From Neoechinorhynchus agilis (taxonomy: Eukaryota > Acanthocephala): a stretch of DNA of 64,000 nucleotides. The notes under the pieces are model-generated. The model had not been told where the DNA came from and did no database searches. It was given only the letters and a program-made list of their open reading frames with translations. Positions 12,046 to 22,402 of the stretch are shown piece after piece; the first letter of the stretch is position 1, and every line of letters starts with the position of its first letter. Position numbers and translations under genes: made by a program. The stretch is from positions 930,001 through 994,000 of the forward strand of contig CM121343.1 in NCBI GenBank assembly GCA_051530055.1. Reading direction: 5' to 3'.

Positions 12046-13127
12046 GACAAGTATTCATGTGATTGTGGGTAGAACGATTTGATGTATCTTTATGGTGCCA
12101 ATACATCAACAATTACCTTAAGACATCTCAGTCGATATGGTGGGAATCGATGCTGAACACGCGTTGAACGAGAGTCCGGGATTATGTTACTCTGACACAA
12201 AACACATTATACCCAACGCTTCGGATATCATCCGCCTAAGGCGCAAAAATAGTAGCCAACAATTGAGAAACCAAAATTGACTAGTGTCATGACAATCATT
12301 AAACATCATTTACAAGAGACTGTCTCTCGTCCATTCTATTGTTATGTAGGGTGCTGCTATACAACCACAATACCATCATCGAGTTGACGAGACCAAAGTT
12401 TTTGACAATAAAATATCCGGCTTTAATTATCGGTGCATAAATGCAGTAAATTTTGCGTCATTACTGTTGGATATCTATCCGTCGATCTTTAATCTGGGAC
12501 AGTCGTCATTCACGGTATTAAGTTATTTAAGACTGGGGAGTGGGATTCATGAAAAATGAATGCGTGCGCCGATATTTGTCACATTCTTAATTGCTCAATG
12601 AAACGACCTAAATCTTATCCAAGACTGGGATGAGTCACCAACTCCAGTCAGACAACGTCGCGTCTAGTTTTAGGCTAAATTTAATCAACTTTATTATTAC
12701 CTTTTAGAAATGAATGAGACCTTAACAAGCAATATTCATGGACCATTTGCATCGCATGGATGAATAAAGTGTTGGCTAATAAGGGAAGGTTGAGCGGAAC
12801 GAAAACTTGCTGGGCATTTAGGAAATTGCGGTTGTATGCGATCAGTCTAGTGTCTGCCGACCAGATTTGATCGTCGGAAACAGAAAATGTGATTGGACAC
12901 CATGTCTACTCGTAAGTAAACGCATAGTAACTAGTCTTTTCACATTAAAATTACGTTTTTAATGTTGGAAAATTTAAGATCTTTTTCTTGGCAGCGAAAT
13001 GTACTGATAATCGAATCAAAGATCAGTATTATCCATTTTTTGCATTTACCACCTTTCCTAGTGACTATATCTGCCGACAGTATGTTTTCCACTATTCGCT
13101 ATATTTACTCCTGTTATGTAAGTGATT
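12046..13127. other. Intergenic, no gene seen
   Basis: No open frame or repeat that I can support. Confidence 0.5.
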
Positions 13128-13253
13128 AAATAATTCATGATCTGATCATACGCTTCGACCGAGCTGCATCGCTGGTAGATCTGTAACAAGTTATAATTTC
13201 GCTTTTATTTTTGGAAAAGAATTATTAAAACTATAAATAAGATAGTTCTCTTG
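13128..13253 (+). repeat. Satellite leader sequence, copy 1
   Basis: About 125 bp starting TAATTCATGATCTGATCAT and ending in an AT-rich ATTAAAACTATAAATAAGA stretch. Equivalent sequence precedes the satellite monomers at 25640, 37405, 43810 (inverted) and 50285 (inverted). Confidence 0.75.
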
Positions 13254-14140
13254 ATAAGGCATCATCCGTCTTTACAGTTATGAAGCCTTTCGGTCGTTAT
13301 CGAGCATTCATTGGAGTATCTCGAGCAAAACGAATCCCAATGCCGCTTCCTAAGCTCTTAACCAGCTACCGATTATACATCATCCGCCTTTGCATTTATG
13401 AAGCCCCCGCCCTTTTCGAGCATTCATTTGAATATCTCGAGCAAAACGAATCCGAATGCCGCTTCCTAAGCTCCTAACCAGCTCCCGATTATACATCATC
13501 AACCTTTACGGCAATCAAGCCTCCTCGCCCTTCTCGAAGATTCATTTGAGTATCTCGAACAAAACGAATCCGAATGCGGCTTCCTAAGCTCTTAACCAGC
13601 TACCAATTATACATCATCCGCTTTTACAGTTATGAAGCCTCCTCGCCCTTCTCGAAGATTCATTTGAATATCTCGAACAAAACGAATCCGAATGCGGCTT
13701 CCTAAGCTCTTAAACAGCTACCGACTATAAATCATCCGCCTTTACAGTTATGAAGTCTCCTCGCAATGTTCGAGCAATCATTTGAGTATCTCGAACAAAA
13801 CGAATCCGAATGCGGCTTCCTAAGCTCTTAACCAGCTCCCGATTAGACATCATCCGTCTTTACGGTTATGAAGCCTCCTCGCAATGTTCGAGCAATCATT
13901 TGTGTATCTCGAACAAAACGAATCCGAGTGCGGCTTCCTAAGCTCTTAACCAGCTCCCGATTAGACATCATCCGTCTTTACGGTTATGAAGCCTCCTCGC
14001 AATGTTCGAGCAATCATTTGTGTATCTCGAACAAAACGAATCCGAGTGCGGCTTCCTAAGCTCTTAACCAGCTCCCGATTAGACATCATCCGTCTTTACG
14101 GTTATAGTCTCCACGTCTTTTTCGAGCATTCATTTGAATA
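13254..14140 (+). repeat. 118-bp tandem satellite, array 1 (about 7.5 monomers)
   Basis: Monomers start near 13279, 13399, 13517, 13634, 13752, 13869, 13987 and 14105, each with TGAAGCCTCCTCG and AACGAATCCGA(A/G)TG. Two units (about 13869-14104) are almost identical, showing recent local duplication. The 63-residue open frames in this repeat are by-products of the monomer. Confidence 0.9.
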
Positions 14141-15473
14141 TCTCGAGCCGTAGGAATCCGATTGTGGCCCGGTAGGCATCGAAATTCAGGATAGGGTTTC
14201 TGCATCTATATTTATTCGTAGTAAAATGCTTCCCTAGAACGAGCGTATCAAAATCGGTGACCTCTCAATAAATTTATGTTCACTAGCTGCGTTTTAGAAG
14301 ATCAATTATTTTCACACGTAAAATCGAGAATGCCAATGACCGAAACACCGATCCTGTTCTCCTTTTCGAACTGCCATGCTGATCGTCGGATAAAAGGTTA
14401 ACTCGTTGCGTGGTTTATTGGTCGTTTACTGGAGTGCAACTGATTTAAAAGTATGAAGATTGCCAGTGGAAATTCTTCGGATATTTTAATTGCTTCTTGA
14501 ATTCAAATATGTTGCCACACCCCAACACTTCGTTCGATGTCCGTGATTTTAAGTCATACAGAATCCTTCCAAAGGTTTCCTGTAGCCGAGGACCCTATAT
14601 AGTCCTCTGTCGCATTTAAGCTTTATTGCCCGGATGAGCGATATGTTGGCTCGTAAACGAGACTGAGAAGCGTGGATGGACCTTCACGGTTGCAAATGAG
14701 TGCTTGCCAATGAAAGATCCTCTAGATACCAGCGAGATGCTTTAAACTCTTCAGTTAGAATCAAGAAATGCTAAAAGGAGATACTTGCCCCTGCTGCGGT
14801 GATCGACGGCTCTCGATCGAGATTTATCTGAATTGAAAATTGTAATATGGATCCACACAAACAAACAAAAAGAACATAAAAAGTTATCCAATACTGAAAT
14901 ATAAGAGAAAAATGCTTATCCCTTAACGTTTGTCTTATTATTTAATTTCTTTGAACTACACGATGCCGAAATTAGAAAAAATAAAACGAATTATTGATTT
15001 CAATGTTGTTTTGCATTTTTAGGACGTGTTGTGATTTCCGCAATTAACTAAAAAAGTCACAGTTTAGATTTTTTATTAAGTAACAGCGATTCGTGAGATT
15101 TGAATTGACCATTGAAAATCAAGACATGGGTCAAATTGGTTCCAATGATGTGGACGGCACGAACCTCAGGACGAGATTTAGAAATGCAATCGTTTTGTTA
15201 TGACGGAAAATTTAAATAATTTATTGAGTCCGATATTTCGGAAAGCTCGTTTTCAAATCTCTACTTTGAATCAGCTATTTAAATTTTCGACAAAAAAAGC
15301 AGAAATGCAAAAATAGGAACCGATTTTGTCAGGTGATCTTCCCTTATAAAAAATTCTGACGTGCATTTGATCGCAGGTTCTCAAGATCAAATCGAGGGTT
15401 CCTTAGATGTTGCAGGACGATCTTTTGGCAGTCAAAAATCAATTTGATGATTTTAAGGTCAGAATTCGCGAAA
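14141..15473. other. Intergenic upstream of METTL3, no gene seen
   Basis: Mostly AT-rich. A frame from an ATG at about 15407 (LAVKNQFDDFKVRIREN) resembles the helical N-terminus of METTL3, but its phase does not join cleanly to exon 2, so it is left outside the CDS. Confidence 0.4.
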
Positions 15474-16820
15474 ATGGTCGTAAAAGACGGAGTTTTCTTA
15501 AAAGTAAGAGTTTAAAAGCTTTATTTCAATGCGAAATGAAACATAGGTACGTTTGGTAGTAGACCGGTTAGACTATTCTTTAAAAATCGGCAATCATCTC
15601 ACATTCCGCACTTGGTTGGTTAAGCGATCAGCCATCTATACGATTTATCGGTATGTTAACTTTTTGATGATCAAACTAAACCTTCAAAAGTCTAATAATT
15701 TGATGAGTAAGTCAAGGAAGTCGATAAACAAAAGAAATAGTACCGAGTTGCAAATAGTGAAGATTTTGACAACTCCTTCCGCTAAGCAACTTTTGGCGCT
15801 AAAGAAGTCCAAGACAAGCGGTATTTGAATTGATTAATCGATTGAATTATTCGTCTCTCTCTTCCACTTATAGATCAGATCCATGAATTTTGCAGGAACC
15901 AAACTCGAGAAGAGTGTACCAATGACTGTCCAAAGATTCACTTTCATCGGATCGTTAATCCCAACACCGATACAAGTCTCGGACACTGTTCCTTTCTGAA
16001 TACCTGCTTCCACGTAGCATCGTGTAAATACGTTCATTATCAGATTGAAGATTTACCCATGCGGCGGAAAAAGAAACCCGTGGCAGGAATTCCACCCCAA
16101 TGGATACAATGTGACATTCGCAAATTCGATCTTAGTTGCCTTGGCAAGTTCTCAATTATCATGGCTGATCCTCCCTGGGACATTCATATGGAACTGCCCT
16201 ATGGAACAATGGCCGACGATGAAATGTGGGCATTGAATATTCCGAGCTTGCAAGATGAAGGATATATCTTTCTTTGGGTCACTGGTCGAGCAATGGAACG
16301 TGGACGAGAATGTTTAAAGATATGGGGATATACACGAGTCGATGAAATTGCATGGGTCAAGATTAACCAGCTCCCGAGAATTATAAGGACTGGACGGACT
16401 GGTCATTGGCTGAACCACGGAAAAGAACATTGTCTAGTTGCAGTCAAAGGGAATTTGGCGACTTCGAAATTCGACGAGTTCTACCCCGGAATCGACTGTG
16501 ATGTCATTGTTAGCGAAGTCCGGGCTACCAGCAGGAAGCCAGATGAAATATACGGAATCATAGAAAGATTATCCCCCGGAACACGTAAAATTGAACTTTT
16601 CGGACGACCCCATAATGTACATTACGATTGGATTACGCTAGGCAATCAACTTGATGGAATCCATTTAGTTGACAAAAAAGCCATAAAGGGATTCAGAAAA
16701 AGGTACAAAGACGTCAGTGTTGTAACCGAAGCTATTGCATCTGTGCCAGAAAATGCTTTTGACTGTTATACGGATAATGAAGCTGTGGATTTCAAAAGCA
16801 AGGAAATCTCACATTCGTAA
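15474..16820 (+). CDS. METTL3: N6-adenosine mRNA methyltransferase catalytic subunit
   Basis: Four exons give 397 codons: 15474-15503 (tentative), 15547-15650, 15708-15820 and 15874-16820, with introns of 43, 57 and 53 bp. Exon 3 carries ILTTPSAKQ, the conserved helix before the zinc fingers. Exon 4 starts with two CCCH fingers (EFCRNQTREEC ... CSFLNTCFHVASCKYVH), then MADPPWDIHMELPYGTM with the catalytic DPPW motif, the interface loop IRTGRTGHWLNHGKEHC, and RKIELFGRPHN. METTL3 with METTL14 writes m6A on nuclear mRNA. All catalytic-site motifs are intact. The protein is shorter than vertebrate METTL3 (about 580 residues) because the N-terminal region is short. The start codon is the uncertain point. 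The stop lies about 220 bp from the edge of the large repeat block. Confidence 0.93.
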
Positions 16821-17759
16821 ACAGAAAGTTCTGAACGTTCACATTTTAATTATTGCGTGTCGAACAAAAAATACAGGTTTCTTTTATTACATAAAAAGTC
16901 GCAAATATTTTAAATTTTAGAGGACGCGTGTCAAAATTTAGCTTTAAAAAAACACAAAAACCCAACGAGGTTCCCGTACTTTTTCCGCCGTTCCCGTGGG
17001 GTGATAGTGGAGATCGAAATCTATCAAGCATTGTAATATTCGCGTCGCCTCATTTACAAAGCGAATTCGCGTTTAGTTTGCTTTCTAGTAAAAAACTAAA
17101 TTAATGCGGAGATTATTTTAATTCGTTTCGAAAGGCACGAGGTATTTCATTTTTTAAAATCCGATTTTTGACTTTAATATCATTCGTCAAAAAGAACTGT
17201 TCTTTAGTATTGGTATATTATTTATTTTAAATTTATTGGGAGGCCTCTAGATAGCCACCAATTCTACACAGACAACAAGCGATCAATGGTTTAATAATTC
17301 TTAGGTATTCGTTCACCGATAATATCCCGCCTTCTACTAATTCCAACGAAATTTCAACGCCTGGTGGAAACTGTTTTTGCCGATTCGGGCCAACAGCGAC
17401 TAAACTATCTGCATTTTCTGGAATCCGTGATTTGTCTTATGCCTGGTTTTTCTCTCGCCGGGAAGTTCCAATGTCTTGAGGTTTAATAAGAGCCTGGCAT
17501 GTCTTCGTACGTCGTTAAGAACGTATTAAATCGATGTCAAATCGAAGATGAAAATATCATTAAATTTAATCAAATCGAAAACTGCAGATAGATAAATAAT
17601 CACATAACCACTATTTGCGATGGCAACCGAACAATGCCGAGAATATTTCTCAATGGAAAATGTATAGCCGGGTGATTGGATCTTAATAAAATGAACACAA
17701 ATGGTAAATTGATTTCGATGTTACGCAAAACCAAGAAATCGCAAGCAAACACAAACTTG

Positions 17760-18083
17760 CTATGAAGTCGGAATGTTAAATCGTATTTTCAAAACAATTG
17801 GTCAAGAATCTTATTAATAATACCAAAGTAGTTGTTTTTAACAAGAAGTATTGCCCGTTTTGGATTCAAGGCAAAAATGTTCTTTGTCTTTGCTACATTT
17901 TAAGATATTAAGACGGTTGAAATAGAAGGTACGCCGCAATGCAAAATAATTCAAGAATATTTTGGGACGAAGTGTAATGGAGATTCAAAAGTTCTTCGCA
18001 TTTTTGCCAAAAAGAAATTCATCGGGGGGATTATCGAAAATGGAAGAATTTCATAAATCCGAGAAATTAAAGAAGATGCATAA
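17760..18083 (+). pseudogene. Glutaredoxin pseudogene, block copy 1
   Basis: Frame pieces read VVVFNKKYCPFW (active-site region, normally CPYC/CPFC), then KTVEIEGTPQCKIIQEYF, RIFAKKKFIGG (the glutathione-binding strand and GG loop) and, after another shift, EEFHKSEKLKK near the stop at 18083. Glutaredoxins are cytosolic or mitochondrial thiol-disulfide oxidoreductases of about 100 residues. Here the second active-site position is Trp. At least two frame changes and a stop interrupt the gene, and no intron is needed. The minus-strand copy shares the last frame change, so the gene was already broken before the block was duplicated. Confidence 0.7.
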
Positions 18084-19959
18084 ACTTTAACTTACAAGCA
18101 GATGCCGCTTCCACCACCACCGACGACGACACGGTAAGAGGGAAACTTGCCCGCCCAAAATGAGCCAAGTGAAAAGACCGAGGAAACGCCCAACGCTATC
18201 GGGACACCAAGCCGAAATTCTGTTCCTCAAATCACTCACGCAGACACCTTGAACACGCCACTTATCGATCGCGCTCGACCTGCGAAGACCAACGCTACCG
18301 GGCTCTCACGCGTCTCTACTGGTGTGTATTCGATTGTCGGCAAGTCTTTTAAATTGACCAATTTGGGGTTTTTGTTTGCCCATGGTCCCCGGGATCTCCG
18401 CTGTAGCAGGTCTGGTTCTCCACCACAATCAACCGATCTATTTATGCCTGGGACCTCTCAGATCACCACTGACTCTATTTCGACACCAGATATCGTGCGT
18501 GTTCTGCCCAGGAACGTCCTGAAACGGATCCCAAAGGGCGCACGACATCAAGTCGCCATAGCATTTGCGGGATTGCGCAACCATTGCCTCCAAAAGAACT
18601 GTACGCCATCATGGGCACGGCTCTTCGCATTCCCGCGCTTAGTCCTTTGAACCAGTGATGATTCTGGGGTGTCTTTGACATCAACAATCAAAGAAAGGGT
18701 GGTCTCCTTCGAACAAATATTTAACAATTTCGAAATGAAATTTCGCGAGGTTCGTAATGGACGTACGAAGGGAGGGTTTTGTTGCCGTTTTTCAAAGCGA
18801 TCACTGACTGAACGTGTTTCTTCCAAGCTAGCGGACGGAGATGTTCGCGGGGCCGTTCGGTTATTGTTATCCTCCGACAGTTTCGCAAAAGGAGACAGCG
18901 AGACGCTACAAATACTCCGGTCAAAACACCCATGCAGTAGTGACAGTTTTGAAATTATACCTCCTCCCATACGAAATAGGGCACCCACTCAAATTTTAGA
19001 GTTAAAAAATGCCATCTCATCTTTTGCAAGTGGTTCGGGTCATGGGCTTGACGCGCTAAGGCCTTAGCACCTAAAGGACATAATGTCCTTTACAATTGGT
19101 GAAGCAGCTCTCTCTAGAAAGTGCGCTTTCTCGGTTAGCCGAGCGACTGACTGGAGGGGAACGGAATCCCGTTGCAAAAGACCTATTTTTCGAAGCATTA
19201 TGTGCCCTCACAAAAAAAGGCAGGATTCGTCCAATCGCCGTATCTTCGACGATACGGCGACTTGCAAGGAAAATTCTCTGTAAACGTATCACAGAGAAAA
19301 CCGGGCAGAAACTTCGCCCAGTCTAACTGGGCTGCTGCACATCCTGCGGGGCGGAAGTGCGTGATTCTTAAGTGTGATTTTCAGAACGCCTTTAACTCTC
19401 TCAATGGAGAAAGCATGTTCCGCGCAATTCGGGATCACGGGCCAGAAGCCTTCCAGTATTTTCTCAATGCCTACGGGACCGCGACTTCTTTGCTTTTCGA
19501 AAACCACCTCAATTGGTCCGAAAGAGGAGCGCAGAAAGGAGATCCTCTCGGTCCAATCGCATTCTCCCTAACAGTAAATCCAATAGCGCACTCTCTCCAT
19601 TCCAGCTTCAACGCTTGGTACTTGGATGACGCTACGCTCGAAGGTGATAGCTCCGTTCTACTGCGCGATCTGGAGACACTAATTATGGAGACTACGAGAT
19701 TGGGCGTTGAGCTTAATGCTGGAAAGTGTGAGTTTTCTAGTATTAAATATCGAAGACGCCGCCAAAGTCAAGGAGCTAATGTATGGGTTCGAGGTCCATA
19801 ACTCGTGATTCCAGAGCAAAGTTGCGTCTTTGATTCACATGTGGAAGCTGAGATCGGCCGTATCATACCGAAACTTTCGTTGCTGTGCGATAGGGTGAGC
19901 GGCCCTAGGCTCACGAAGCGTTATTTCTAATAAAGAACGCATTATTTATTCCCAAATTG

Positions 19960-20247
19960 TTATATAATGTCCGCACAGCAACATTCTTCAAACATAAGGA
20001 AGGATTGGCTAAGCTCGACGACACGGCAAGGGCTTGTCCTTAGAGTTTGAAGGATAAGACAAAGTTCTATACAGATATGGATTCGATTTCGAATGCAGAA
20101 TTGACGTTTGGACCGGATTAAGAGAGCGAGTGTTGCTGCTAGAAGTACAAGAGAGATTATGTAACCGACGAGTTCAATAGGAATGAGAGCAGTTAGAAAA
20201 TAGTGAACCTGGATCGCTTTTCCCAAAAAGAGCTTAGATTCCTTCAA
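19960..20247 (-). pseudogene. Membrane-segment fragment inside LINE A copy 2, unrecognised
   Basis: The minus frame from an ATG at 20247 has a long hydrophobic stretch (VGYIISLVLLAATLALLI) followed by basic residues, preceded by another hydrophobic run. It looks like two transmembrane helices, perhaps part of a serpentine receptor. Its 3' half overlaps LINE sequence, so only about 20100-20247 is likely foreign. It may be a captured exon fragment or chance. Confidence 0.25.
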
Positions 20248-20289
20248 ATGAATTTGAGTAAAGGGAGAAATATGAAATAGCGATAGAGA

Positions 20290-20366
20290 AACACTCCATC
20301 TTCAAATGGCGTATCCTTAGGTCCTGTGATCACTGCTTCCCATTCAAAATAATTGTCTGACGTGAC
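20290..20366 (-). repeat. Inverted partner of the E2 exon
   Basis: The reverse complement of about 75 bp matches the E2 coding exon at 20538-20613 almost perfectly, including the codons for NYFEWEAVITGPKDTPFEDG. Together they form a snap-back structure with a spacer of about 170 bp. Confidence 0.85.
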
Positions 20367-20507
20367 CAAAAGTGGACATTATAGAAGACGAAAAACGCCC
20401 CCACCACCCATTACATCGTCTTCTCTAAAAGATCTCCTCGTCGCATAATTCGCTTTTCTACCACAAATATCTATAAAGGTGTTACTACAATTCACATTTT
20501 TGCATAG

Positions 20508-20644
20508 ATGTCAATAAAGCAACCTGGGCCAAAAGACGAAGACAATTATTTTGAATGGGAAGCAGTGATCACAGGACCCAAGGATACGCCATTTGAAGAT
20601 GGAGTGTTCTTTGCAAGTCTTAAATTCAGTAAGAAGCGAATAAG
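20508..20644 (+). CDS. Ubiquitin-conjugating enzyme (E2) exon, UBE2G/Ubc7-like, isolated
   Basis: A TTTTTGCATAG acceptor at 20507 and a GTAAGA donor at 20645 flank an open exon coding GPKDEDNYFEWEAVITGPKD and then DGVFFASLKF. This is the N-terminal half of the UBC fold in the UBE2G2/Ubc7 style. The catalytic cysteine would be in a following exon, which I do not find here. The exon sits within LINE A copy 2, next to an inverted partial copy of itself. It is probably a captured or displaced exon rather than a working gene. Confidence 0.6.
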
Positions 20645-21915
20645 GTAAGATAACGCAATATTTTATGCTGCAAATTCACAAAATCAAATTTGGTCCGAAC
20701 AACCAGTAGAGAACAAGCGGCAAACGGAAATTTCAAGTACTCTGGGAGGTGAGGCCAACGATGCCCGATATCCGAAGGTCTCAACATTTACGAAATCGGG
20801 AGAATTTTGGACTCACGGCCCAAGGGATTCCCGATGTGTTGGTCTTCTGCTAACAAACTCTGCTCCTCAGCTCACTGAACCTCGTCCGAACATCCAAAAC
20901 ATCGTTTATTGCACCTCTTCGTTGCTGGAGATCGTGCGCTACCCAGAAACATCTTGAAACGGATCCCAAAGGGCGCTCGAGGTTAGCGAATGTCTCGAGA
21001 CGAATACCAAAATATCTACGCCAAAAGATATCGCTTACCTCCTTTATAGGTGAAACCGAGTAAGTGTTCGCATTTACGGTAACTTTTTCTGCATGTGAGT
21101 TTGAAGGACGTGATACCGAGTACGCCGGACCTCCATCCCAACCCGTCTGTAATGAAGAGGAGATATGCCAAAGAATCTTTGACAAAGTCCTAAAGAACGC
21201 ACTCGGTATCCCCAAAGCAACATTCTTCAAACATAAGGAAGGATTGGCTAAGCTCGACGACAAGGTGAGTGCTTGTTTCGAGCGTATTTGAAATGTCCAG
21301 CTCTCAGATAAGGCGTGGCGACAATCTTCATTGCCTGTGTCATGCCTTTCTTGGATCGTATGAGGGGAGTCAACCAATGGCGAAGAAAATTCTGAGGGAA
21401 AAGTTTTGTCTTGACCAAGAATTTGTGGTGGCAGTTGAGGAATGGTACCAGCAGACAGGCGCTAACCATGTTCCAGTGAATGGCCTTATACAGCCGATCT
21501 GCGAAAGGCCTTTCACCGCGAGAACTCACAGCTCTCTACTTTCAGGTTCTCGCGATGGGGTCGTCCGAGCTATATTGTTGGCAGTTTCGACACAAGAATC
21601 GGGGGGCGTGTTTGGAGGCTGTTCCTCTGGCGTCTGTGGTAACTCTTCTCACTGATGAGGTAACGAGTATCGCAGTGTCCTTAAGACTTGGTCTCCCGAT
21701 ATGCACGCCCCATCGCTGTCGATGTGGGTCTTTGATTGATGCTTTCGGGCGACACGGTCTCGTCCGCAGAAGGTCAGGAGGAAGGTTCTCACGTCATTCT
21801 GAGATCAACAGCGTAATTCCTCGAGCCGAGGCAGGAGAAAAGCTCCAATTTTGCGGACGGTGGTGATTGCACGTTTTGTACTTTCACAAATAAAATTTAA
21901 TCGTTTAAAAAAATT

Positions 21916-22070
21916 GTTTAACCGTTTCAGAGGTGATTTTACGTATTCGGAATTTTTGCTGATAAGAATTTTACTTTTGATTCACGGTTTATTTATTCTC
22001 GAATAACAACAATGTGCTGAAGTTTACTAAAATTCAAATGTCCCTTTTTAGTCCGTTTGTTAAACACACG
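21916..22070 (-). repeat. Left arm of inverted repeat around the coiled-coil gene
   Basis: Its reverse complement aligns along about 150 bp with 25475-25620 at roughly three quarters identity by eye. Shared pieces are ACATTTGAATTTT, TTGTTATT, AAATAAACCGT and AGTAAAATTCTTATCA. Equivalent arms flank the minus copy (about 43950-44075 and 48395-48530). Confidence 0.7.
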
Positions 22071-22402
22071 CGATTCGGAGAAACCATCGAACTGTGTAGA
22101 TACTTTTTAAAGCATTTTCTCTTGAAATCAAAAGAGCCTTCAGTGATCAAAATCTAAAATATATAAATAAACGCTTATTATTCCAAATCATTTATCCAAC
22201 TTATCCCTTTCGTTTTGCGATTTGCTCTCTTTTCATGAAGAAATTGCGCTCATAAATTCTTTTTAAAGACGGCATTAAAACTTTGAGAAAGTTCATTATT
22301 TCTAAGTTGCGTTCTTAAAATGCCAACGACGGTTTACTTTTTAAAAGTGTTTCCTAGGTAACCGATCTTAGTTTTTAAAATTACTACGATAAAATTCTGA
22401 CA

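Larger units (their letters stand above)
18091..21915 (+). mobile_element. LINE A copy 2, inserted in block copy 1 and itself interrupted
   Basis: The boundaries are set by comparison with block copy 2, where the flanks (ATAAACTTTA / ATTGTTTAACC) are contiguous. The plus strand shows a proline-rich N-terminus (18100), LPRNVLKRIPKGARHQ (18500), RT pieces with FQNAFNSLNGES, GDPLGPIAF and WYLDDA (19340-19630), a CCHC knuckle (about 21690-21760) and a short 3' tail. Between about 20045 and 21190 it holds unrelated material (a ubiquitin-conjugating-enzyme exon and a membrane-segment frame) and a second LINE A 5' piece at 20690-21055. A stretch of about 60 bp (ATTCTTCAAACATAAGGAAG and on) is present at both 19982 and 21222, bracketing the foreign DNA. 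Several stops and shifts; inactive. Confidence 0.75.

Noticed and set aside
15834-16037. Minus-strand 67-codon frame
   Set aside because: It is antisense to the METTL3 zinc-finger exon.
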